NCBI GenBank assembly: GCA_028571685.1
Contig: CM053154.1
Coordinates: 12,432,001-12,496,000, forward strand
Direction: 5' to 3'
DNA length: 64,000 nt
DNA from: Heterohyrax brucei
Taxonomy: Eukaryota > Chordata > Mammalia > Hyracoidea > Procaviidae
Part shown: positions 12,601 to 24,600 of the stretch, piece by piece
How positions within the stretch are numbered: position 1 is the stretch's first letter
Layout of the letters: each line of letters starts with the position of its first letter
Made by a program: the position numbers and the translations under genes
The notes under the pieces: model-generated
What the model saw: the letters and a program-made list of their open reading frames with translations, nothing else
Told to the model about the DNA's origin: nothing
Databases searched by the model: none

Positions 12601-15600
12601 ATTTTTTTTCCACAGGAAAAGTTTGTCTTGTTAGCAAAGAAGCTAACAGTTCACTTGACTGACACGGTATCCAATTATCTCATGGTGGTCTGGTCCACGT
12701 ATTCTATCACCATCTAATCAGGCACCTTGTCACCACCTTGCCCCCACCTCCCTAATTAACTTAACAGTTAGAATGCAAATTCACCTAGGAGAAGATACAA
12801 CTTTCCTTTACAGGTTTTCCAAATACTTAGTTAAAAACATGCCACAAATAGTAAGCACTTAAATATTAATTTTTTCAGAAAGACTGGGTGTTACAATTTT
12901 CACAACTCATTTTAGATTATAAGATGACAGGCAGGAAACAAGCTTTTATCGTATTGCTTTTACCTAAATGAAGTCTTTTTCTGCCTTTGTGATGTGGAAT
13001 GAGAACGGCTTTTAGGTCCAAATCTGGAATAACCATGGGTTCTAATCTATACGCCACTGGATCAAGCTGTGAAAGGAGAATCGAAAATTTATGAAAAGCT
13101 GTCTTATTGTGAGTCATATACCTTACTTGAGTGAGAAAACAGATAACTGACAAATGAGAGACTTTCCTCACTTTATTCAAATACTAGTGATGATAAGCAG
13201 ACTTTCAAGTCTGTACATAAAATTACTTCTACAAGCAAAGCAATACAATCCTTGCAAAAAGGCTTCTGATAAAAACGTTTACTGCCAAGTATCTGACGGA
13301 AGCCTTACAGCACAGAGCTGAACCACATAAAATCAAGATCAGGATTAATTCCTAAGAAATAAGATTCTAAGACTCTATTAGGATAAAAAGAACAGATTCT
13401 TCATCTCCTTCCAAACAGAAAATAATCACTCACTGGGTGATAAATATTGAAGAATCCTTTACAGGTAGGAAGTCTGTAGTTCTCATCTATTCTGTCCACA
13501 CCTCGAACAGTAAGAAACATACCAATCGGAGATCCCAAGGCAAAGAAAATCTCTGGGATGAAGTCTAATGAGTTGTAAACAACGGAAACCTAGAAAGAAC
13601 CAAATAACATGAAAGATGATCATTCCAATGTCACCTAACACAAAATTCAAAAGCCTCAAAAGATTCTGGGACTACACATAATTAAAAGCACATAAATACT
13701 GACAACACATCGCACAGGCACTCATAAGATGCTTATAGTCACTGTCCTGGACCAGCTGGTGCTCACATAAAGGACTAAAAAATTTGTAAGCAAGGTAATT
13801 TGTAAGTTACATCCTCTGGCTATAATTTAACTTGTAGTACAGTGTAACATGCAGAAAGCATGGTGTTTGCTGTTGTATGCCATTGAGTCCACTTCAATTC
13901 ACAATAATCTCGTAAGACAGAAGACAACTGCCCTATAGTACACCCTAGGCTATAATCCTTACAGGAGCAGATCGCCAGGTCCTTCATCCACAAAGCAGAT
14001 GGATGGGTTCAGACCACTGACTTTTTGGTTAGCAGCTGAACACTTAACCACTGCACCATCAAACCTCCTTACATAGTACATGGTAAGTATTACATTTGTT
14101 ATACTTGCAAATGTGGTAAAAACTGCAGGTTCTAGGACCAAAACGCTTGGCTTTGAATACTGATTCTACTCCTTACTTTACTGTGTAACACTGGGCAAGT
14201 TTCTTAACCTCCTGTCTCAGCCTCAGTCTCCTCATCTGTAAAATAGGAATCATAACAATGCCAAATAGTCTGGTTGAAGAATAAATATTTTCCACACACA
14301 GCACTTACTCAGCACAAACGTCACCTCTACATAACCAGCATCCTCACTTTTTCAGCCAAGTTGTGTTCATGAGAAAAATGATTTGTCCTTAAAGAGCCCC
14401 TGTAGTTTATACGTAGCCAGCTGCTTTTCCTGCCTTCCTTAAATCATTTCTGTACTCACTCACGGTGATGAATCAAAAAAAATGTTACCATACAGCAACT
14501 CTACAAAACAGAGCAGAACTGCTCCACAGTTTCCAAGGAGTGTCTGGTGGATTCAAACTGCCGACCCTTCAGCTAGTGGCCATAGTACTTAACCGCTACG
14601 CCACCAGAGTTTTCAAGGATCCTTACACACAAAACTATAAATACACTGAATGCAGCACCACTTAAAAAAAAACATTTAATGCTTTCAAGCCATTGAGGTA
14701 AAAGTATATTAAACTGTATCATTAAATGCAGCTATAATCAACGACTCAGTCAATTTTTCTAGGAATTTTTCCCCAAAGGGAAGAACTGTGAGTGCTAAAA
14801 AATATGATTTGAATGAACACAGCAAATTTCTCTCACAGAAACTTAAACACATTCTGAACATAATCTAACTACAGCCACTTTTGTGGTTAGCGGCTGAGAG
14901 AGACTAATGTTTTAAAATTAAAGTGGTGGAAAACTGAAATACAATATTTTCAAAGCTAAATATTGCAAAACAGGCAGACAATTTTTACGAAGAGAAAGCC
15001 AGTTTTCCTCCACTCTGCTACATAAATGTTGAAGGAATCCCTCCAGAACTGAAACCTGGAATGCCTCCCAGCTGACGTCCATCCTAAGGCCAGGGTACTC
15101 CTACACACAGCACTGCAGCCCTAAGTCACAGCACATAAACTCACCTGTCCGGTGCCAACGTGGAAAGACTCATAATCGACATGCACAGAAGAAACGTAAG
15201 CACCAAGGGGAAGTTTCCTCTTTGCCTCATTCGATTCTGAAGGGACAGAAGCCATGTCCTTGGCCTTCTGAGCACTTTCCTCTTGCCCTTTCATCGGTGT
15301 GGCCGTCACTGCCTTCTTTTCTGAAGCTGCTTTTTTCTGTTCCTGTGAGACACCAAAATTCATCACATAACCTCGAGGAAAAGTTCAGTTCTCAGCAGTC
15401 ACTATGAAGCAAGTTATCTTCACATTACGGAACGATTAGTGAGTTGGGTGTGATCATGGCAGTGTGTTATGAAAGGGACGTCCTTTTTTAGAGATGTATA
15501 CTAAACAGTTAAGTGACGAAAAGCCACTGTGCCTACAGTTTATTTAAAAATTGCTCAGGAGAAAAGATTAAGAGCCTAGTGTGGCAAACCAGCTACAATA

Positions 15601-18600
15601 AATCTAAGTATTTGTTAGCACTATATAATTGTACTATCTTGCTACTTTTGCATGTAATTTAAAACTTTATTACTGAAAAGTTTTAAACAGTTAACTTCTT
15701 CCTTTATTATCTCAATTTTAGACACAGAGTTTACGAATACTAAGTACCTGTAAGACACATACGTTTCCTATAAAGATTTGTTAACTTAGAAGAAATTTCT
15801 TCATCACCATGCCTACAACCCATATGTCTACAGAGCACCATGGTCAAGTGTTCGTCAGAAGCTTTTTCTGTGGGGAGTATGTCCATACAATGGAATACAG
15901 CTCAGAGGTTAAAAAAAAGGAATGAGCTACAAATCACAAATCTCAAAAACAGTATATTAAGTAAGAGAAGCCAAATACACAGACCCCCAAAACAGGCAAA
16001 GCTATTCTAGAGAGACAGAAATCAGAAGAGTAGTAGCAGAATAGAAGCCTAGGAGGAGGCAGGAAGGAGCTGAGTGACAGAACTGATCCAAAAAAAAAAA
16101 CCAAACCTGGTGCCATCAACTCAATGCCCACTCACTGGGACCCTGCAGGTCAGAACAGCACTGCCTCATAGAGTTTCCAAGCTGCACCTGGTGGATCTGA
16201 ACTGCTAACCAACCAGTTAGCAGCTGTAGCACTTAACCACTATACCACCAGGGTTTCTGTTCCTGTCTTGGGGGGATAACTATATATATGACTATCACAT
16301 TTATTACACTGAACACTTACAATCCATGCCTTTCCACAAGTAAGGAAATATACAAAGGTTTTGGAGGCATTTATATGAAACACATGTCTCTGTAATAATG
16401 AGATAAAATCTGTTCACACTGGCCTGTGATTATACCTCAGTACAGCAGCACCAGCAACACCACAGGAGTACAGAAAGCAGCTATTTCAGAGACCCCCTGC
16501 CCATCCCTGGGCTGGCAATGGCCTTGTGCAAGTCTGCTTCAAGAACCACCGACAGCCTAGACGAAACAGCTGCCTAAATCTATCTTAATTTATTAATTGA
16601 TTCCAGGTACTAGAAAATCAGAAAAGAATTCCAGTTGGTTAATTCAAAAGGCAATTCCAGAAAAACTCCCTGCAGCCGGGCCTGCAACTGCTCCCACCAG
16701 GACGGCTTTCAAGGCTTGGGTATCTCTGCCCTTTGGAGAGAACTCATTCAAAGAACATTTTCTGCATTCTTTAAAGTGGCCTTCTCACTCGAAAGTGCTT
16801 CCATTTGTATTCACAGAACTGACCAGTCTAAACAGCCAAGAGATCCCCAACTCCCCTACTGGCCACACACAGTAACTGAAAACTAAGTGAACCAGTATCG
16901 ACATACGTGTTTTCACTATCAGTAACCCCCAACACCGTAAACTATCTCCCTTCCAAACAAAAATCACTACGATCATTTACAAAGAAAAGAAAGCACAAGC
17001 CATGAGTTTTTGATCTCCTCACCATAAAAATACTTGGCTAATTTGGGTTCGATTACTTCACTTACACTAAGGCAAACGGACAGGACATACGATCTCACTA
17101 CTAAGCTGGCAGCAGCTTGGTACCTGCAACAAACGCAGGGTGACCAATCCGTGGCTGCTCAGCTGAGAACCAGCCACGCTTCATCCACGGGCAATTACTC
17201 CACAATGTAAAAAAAATTAGATCCCTCGACAGATTTTTACTCTTTTCAGCATTCTTATAATGCTGTAACTTATATATCCAAGAAACTGCAATCTATAAAC
17301 TGGGGTCCTTCTAGAAATTTTCCAAGAACTACAGAATACTTTCTGCTTTTTTTTTTCCTTTTATTAAAGAAATAAATCAAGGACAGATATAGAGACTGAA
17401 GATGTAACTTCTCATCTTTTCCTTTTTGGAAGTTTCTGCAGGCTTGTGCTCTTCTGACGTACAAGGTCTGACAATCAAGTCTGTGAACCTAAATGTTCTA
17501 AGTGCTACATACCTCACTGCTGAATAACACTACGGTCACCTTTGAAGTCCTCTGCTTGCGAAGTTATGAACCTAAACCAGCACCTAGTCCACCCTTCAAA
17601 GCAATTCTAGAACTCTTTGTGGAATGCCCATTGCACATGGTGATGACAAGTTTGTGAACTTAATGGTACGGTTGTCTGTGGAAACCCTGGTGGTGTAGTG
17701 GTTAAGTGCTATGGCCACTAAACAAAAGGTTGGCAGTTTGAATCCACCAGGCACTCCCTGGAAGCTCTATGGAGCAGTTCTACTCTGTCCTATACGGTCA
17801 CTATGCGTCAGAACTGACTCAGTGGCAGTGGGTTCGGTTTTTCTGTAAGGGAGTTTTCAGCCAGTAAGCAAGTAACTATATTGGAACACCCTGCCTACTC
17901 GCCTGATCTGGCTCCCAGTGACTTTTTTCTTTACCTGAAGATAAAGGAAAGATTGAACAGAAGACCTTTTGATGATGTTCAGGACACTAAGAGTAATACG
18001 ATGACAGCTCTGATGGCCATTCCAGAAAACGAGTTCCCAAGTTACTTTGAAGGGTGGACTAGGCTCTGGCACCTGTTCATAGCTTCCCAAGAGGAGTACT
18101 TCAAAGGTGACTGTAGTGATATTCAGCAACGAGGTATGCAGCATTTTTCCTAGGATGAGTTTGCAAACTTAACTGTCAGACCATATACGTAAGAGACATT
18201 TTCACACACAGAGCACCCGTCTCAACACTGTGCTCCCAAGGCTGACACCTTGCACTGACCTGAGTTGCTAAGAGGCTCACCTGTGATGACAATTCATTCT
18301 ACAGTAAACATGACACTGCAGACATCTCTATTCACTTAACTGCCAAAGTTATTAACCTCCTCCTCAGCTCCTACTCTTCCTGTCATCAAATGCGATTCAT
18401 CGTGGCATCTAAAGTGTCTCTCAAGGCGCACCCTTCCTTTCCATCTCCTAATATGACACCCCTGGGATGCTCTAAGAGGTTCCTAACCGCCGCCAGCCTC
18501 ACCACCTTCAACTCTCCACACTCTCGCCAGACACGAGTGCAGTCACGATAGTGCCCTCACGGCCTCCTCGCCCTTCAGCAGTGGTTCTCACACCATGCCT

Positions 18601-21600
18601 CCTTAGAAACTCCTGCTAGAAACAGGAGTCCAATTCACAGGAGAAAGCATAAACTGATGACAGAACTGTCTCAACTTTATCAGAAGCTCTAACACAGGCT
18701 GGCCTTCTCCAGTGTTTGGTTAAAAGCATCATGACTTTCAGAGACCAGCCATAAAAACACACTGAGAACCACTCCCTTACCACAGAAAATCCAAACAGCC
18801 ACACCTGCCATTCGGCCTTCAGAAGCCCACCCACCTAATTCCAGCTCAGCTGACGTTTCTTCCACAGGAAAACACAGCCCATTTCTATCAGGCCATTCCC
18901 CCTGACCCTATGCCTTCTTCAAACTCCAGCCCCCCCACCTCGGGGAAGTCTCCCCTCATTGGCCCCAACTCCCTTCTCCTGGTATCACAGCTGCCACCCT
19001 CCTCTGTCCCACAACTGAGACAGCCTCTGTTACAGGACTGGTATGTCATCATCTGTGGTCAAATCTCCTCCCCAACTAGATCATATACCCTTGTTCACCC
19101 TCACATCTCAAGAATTGAGTAAAGCATCTAATCTAAAAAAACTACTCAGTAAACATGCTGTTGTTGTTAGCTGCCACTAAGTTCTTTCCGACTCACAGTG
19201 ACCTTAGGCACAACAGAACGGAACACTGCCCAGTCCTGCACCATGTCCACAATCACACAGTCATTTTACGCTTAAGCCCATTGCTGCAACCACTGTGTCA
19301 ATCCATCTTGTCGAGGGTCTTCCTCTTTCTCACTGACCATCCACTCTACCAAGCATGATGTCCTTCTCCAGAGACTGATCCCTCTTGATAACATGTCCAA
19401 AGTACGTAAGACGCAGTCTTGCCATCTTTGCTTCCAAGAAGCCCTCTGGTTGGACTTCTTTTAAGAACAGATCTGTTGGTTCTTTCGGCAGTCCACGTTA
19501 CAGTCAATATTCTTCTCCAACACCACAATTCAAAGGTACCAAGGCTTCTTCTGTCTTCCTTGTTCACTGTCCAGGTTTTTATGCATATGATGCGACTGAA
19601 AATACCATGGCTTGGGTCAGACACACTTTAGTGATCAAGGTGACATCTTTACGTTTCAATAAAGACGTCCTCTACAGCAGATTTTCCCAGTGCAGTGCGT
19701 CTTTTGATTTCCTGACTGATGCTTCCATGAGTGTTGATTGTGGAAACACGTAAAACGAAATCCTTGACAACCTCTATCTTTTCTCCATTTATGACAATGT
19801 TGCTTACTGGTCCAGTTGTGGGGACTTCTGTTTTCTTGATGTTGAGCTGCAATCCATACTGAAGGCCATGGTCTTTGATCTTCATCAGTGTTCCAAATCT
19901 TCTTCATTTCCAGCAAGCAGGGTGGTGTCATCTGCCTAACACAGATTATCGATGAGTCATCCTGCAATCCTGATACCTCCTCCTTCTTCATGCAGCCCAC
20001 AATTATTTGCTCAGGACACACACTGAAAAGGTATGGTGAAAGGACACAACCCTGATACACATCTTTCTTGACTTTAAACCATGCAGTGTTCCCTTGTTCT
20101 GTTCGCATGACTGATCCATGTACCTATTCACCAGAAGCACAATTAAGTGTCCTGGAACTGCCATTCTGTGCAATGTTACCTGTGCTTCGTTGTGATCCAC
20201 ACAGTCAGATGCCTCTGCATAGTCAGTGAAACACAGCTAAGCATCTTGCTGGTATTCCCTGTTTTCAGCCAAGATCCATCTGACATCAGCAATGATATCC
20301 CTGGTTCCATGCCCTCTTTTGAAGCCAGCCTGAATTTCTGGCAGTTCCTTGTCAATCTACTGTCACGGTCATTTTTGAATGGTCTTGAGTGACATTTTAC
20401 TTGCATGTGATATTAATGACATTGCTAGGTAATTTCCACATTGTTGGATCACCTTTCTTTGGAATGGACATAAATATGGATCTCTTCCAGTCAATGGGGA
20501 CAGGCCAGCTACTTGGCCAAACAAGCTGACCAACTGAGAATTCCTTAATTAAGCTAAGCATAAAAAATCAGTCCCAGACTTTATTTACAAATCATAAATA
20601 ACACAGTGGCACATGTAAGTTTCAAATAAAAAGCACAAATAAAAGAGCCACAGAAGTTCAAAATATAGGTCACCAAACACTACGTCAATAACAATAAAGT
20701 CACCACCCTAAGAGTTCTCTCATTCTGCTAAGCAATTAAAAAATGCCTGTGAAGCTCACCGAGGACCAAAATGACATGCTGTAAAGACAACCGAGAAGAC
20801 AGAGACCCACAAGAGCAGGTGCCTACATCGACTTGGGAGAGGAGTCTCACTGGCAACACAAGAATAAAAAGAGGTGCATCATGAGATCTCCACTAAAAGA
20901 CCTCAATTGATGGTCCAGCGGTTTTGGGGTTCCTCTGAGAGCATGGCCCGCTGCCCTGATGCTGCCCTTTCCCATAAATTAGAACAAAGGTCTACTCTTT
21001 GGACAGGAATGGATTGGACTTGACAATGCAGAGTGACCATATATTGGAAGCACGTTATGGTTCTGTACATCTATAGGATATCATCTTGCTGACCTCTGGC
21101 TGGAGGAAGGGGAGTGGACGGAGAGGAGGGGAAAGGAGGCTGTTGGGAGGATGAGACATGTATGGAGCAGAGAGGAGTAGTGTGCAGTCACCGTACAGGG
21201 AGAGCAGTGGAAGCTGCATATAGGTGGGCATCTAAATTTATATGTGAATGTAAATTTTCACTCAGTCATGTCAAATAAAAATAAAAATTTAAAAAAAAAT
21301 AAAAAATGCCTGTGAAGTAAACTTGAACAAAAAAGCTACAATTAAGTAAAACTAATTTTTTCCCTGTTGTTTTCTTTCTTTTTTTGGTAGTGGTGTTGCC
21401 ACTGCTGTGTTACATTGTTCAAGATTTTTGTTTTTTGGCTATTATTTAGTGAGATATTATTCTGTGCAGGTGTGTCTGTGTTTCCTTACTCCTTTCCATG
21501 GCAAACTGAGTTAACACTGACTGGGTGCTGAGGTTCACCGGCCTTGATTCATTCTTGAACTTATTTATGACAGCAGTATCGTCAACTCATTTTAGAAATA

Positions 21601-24600
21601 AAGAAATTAAAGGTGAGAGAAATTCAGCAAATTGCTGACTGAACTGGGCATTGTGGAGACGAACTCTTGACAGTTACCCCAGAATCTTGCTGAGTTTCGT
21701 ACCAGGAAACCTCCAAATACTAGTCTTAAAACTGAAAGCCCTACATCCTGGGAACTCTGTCTGTCCCACGAGAAAGTAGGACAGTCAGTCACCCTAACTG
21801 GGAACCCAGCTCTGACTGACTCCAAGGTCTGTGCTTCCCAAACTGTACCCTAAGAAACTCGCCTGGCTGACCAGCAGGGGATTAAGGCGGAGAGGCACTT
21901 TACCAGTCTGGCTGCTTTCTGTCTGACAAAGTTGGCAATCTTCTTCCTGGGCCCCAGGGGGATCTCCATCTCCTTCAGGTCATCAACTGTACACATAAGC
22001 TTTAAAGGAAAACAAACAAGTGCATTAATCTACTGAGTAATAGATAAAATGGACTGAAAGAAAAAATACATACAAAGAAATCAAATGATCTACAGCAATC
22101 TAAGAGCTGGTTGATTTAAAAGGTGTTGTTTGTTTTTACGTCTGCACAGTCTTAGGTGTCTGTATCTAATAAGTCATTCTATCTCTGGAAGAAAAAAACT
22201 ATAAAGAGAAACCAAACTATAAAGAGAAAGAGCAATCTAAGATCTGGTTAAATTAAAAGTTGTTCATTTGTTTCTTTGTCTTTGAGTCATGTATTAGTTT
22301 GGGCTGTGCAGTCTTAGGTCTCTGTATCTAAGCCATCCCTTAATTTTTAACAGGAAATACATGCACATTGCACCAAATCCAAAAGCTACAATCAGGCATA
22401 CACTCCTGTCTCAACTGCCCAATTCCCCTCTCAGCAGACACTGGTCACCACATGACTTCCTTCCAGGAACACTTTAGGGTTACACACTGTCTGACATTTG
22501 TTTGTGTGTAGCCACTGAGCACACAGTCCTGAGCTTTGCTCTCTTCACAGCATGTACCTCAGAGACCATCTCACACCAGTCTCTCTCCAACTGCACCTCA
22601 CTCTTTCAATGGAGCACTCCACAGTGGACACATGACGACTGATTCAGCTAGTGCCCCCCGGGGGGACACTGAGGTGCTTCCAAGGTCTTGCTATCACAAA
22701 TAACACTACATTTAGTGTCCTTGTGTATATTCTCACGTGACTCTCTCTACAGGAAATACTCCTGCCATTGGTATTGCTAGGTCAAGATACAGTACTTTCT
22801 ACATTTAAAAAGACACTGCCCAACTGCCCTCCCTATGAAATGGACCGATTTCCACTCCCACCAACAATCTGTAACTGTGCTTACTTCTGCTCAGCCCGGC
22901 CACACAGTATGTTATCAGACAATTTACTTTTGCCAAGCTCAGAGCTTAAAAAAATTTCACTGAATTTGTAATGTCTCTTGTTACGAGCTTTCCCACATTA
23001 TGAAGGCATCGGTCATCTCCTTTTCTGTGAACCATTTACTCATATTCTTTGCCTCCCTTCCTACCAGGTAAAGGATCTTTTGGAACTATCTGTAGAAGCT
23101 TGGAATATTAAACCTTTTGTCTGCAATGTGTGTTCTGAGTACTTTTCCTGTCACTGTCCCTTCATATGGTTTATGTGTCCTCTATTGAGCAGGTTGTCTT
23201 TTATGTCTCTGGGTCTGTGTCATCCTTAGAAATGCATCCCCAGATTATTTTAAAAAAAAAAAAAACCTTGTCTTTTTCAATCTTTTTAACATTTTTTCAA
23301 TCTTTTTAACATTTAAACATGACTTATTTAAAATGTATTTTGATGTAAGAGTGTCTAAGTCAGTCTTTGTTTTTAATTGTATTACAGGAAAAACCATGTT
23401 AGACAAAATGAATGAAACTCTCATCAGTACCAGAGATTCCATATCTATCTTTTCCTTTTCAAACGTGCTAACATATTCAGAGAGGCTAAGTGCCTCCAGA
23501 GTTTCCTGCAAAGTCAGGGATTCTTCATCTTCGACATCAAGGTCACAAGATTCATCCAAAGTCAGCTTTGGCTCTTCAGTCATCTTAAAAAAAATAAACA
23601 GGAAACATTACAAAGCTCAGAAAAACTCCCACAAACTGTCTTTCCTAACCTACAAAAAGTTCTTCAAATTGCTGTAAACACAGATCACATTTTTAAGCCC
23701 CTTACTATCCAAAGTTTAAATAGTCTAAAAAATACTTCTATTTGATCAATCACTTACACTTCAATTTCCTGCAATAATTTACTGTTTTCTTTTTTTAAGT
23801 CACAGACATGCTCTCACATTTCAATTTATAATCCATAGGAAGAGAGGGACTCAAATAATGAGTTACAGGAGTCCAGCCCACTTCTAAACCTTAATGTATT
23901 TTAATACACAAAGATGTTTCCAGAAACAGCTCCAATTTTGGAAAGCCATGCAGTCCTAGCCATACACCCCAATGTTAACTAGGCCACATGCAACATACCT
24001 GCTTTTCTGGAAAATGTGACTGCTTCACAACTCCATTAGCGACAGCAAGGGGCCCAGGGGGAGACTTCGACAAACTCAAATCTTTCTGGTTAGACAGTAT
24101 GTCAAACAGTATTAAAGAACCTAGGAAGAAGCAGCATTCCACTTAATGATGTAACAAGTGCTTTTACATTATAATACATTATACATTATAATACTACATA
24201 AATTCTACTTTTTTCGAAGTCCAAAGGTAGAAGTATACTGAAGTCTGCTGTTCATCACAAGCTGGTCATCAGTACTTAATAATCAAATCAAGCTTTGATA
24301 ACCATGGGGCAGGATAAATTAGAACATAAAAAAGCTTTCCAAGGTGATACTGGAAGCAAACAGTAAAGGCAGAATCTGAACCCAAAGCATCAACTTCTAC
24401 CCTTCACAATACTTACCAACTGTAACTCCAACAATATCACCTGAACTGAAAGCAGTGACGGCTCAACAAAAATTATGTTTGAAATGTGCACATTTAACAG
24501 TTTTACCTAAACTATGCCCAGCCACAGAGACCCCTCCTTTGAAGTCTGGGTTCCGACTCAGGAAGAGGGCGTACAGCCGGTTCAGCTCCATGCCAACCTT

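Noticed and set aside
17881-18153. Domesticated mariner transposase
   Set aside because: Only the last third is open, the N-terminal DNA-binding part is missing, and a SINE splits the element.
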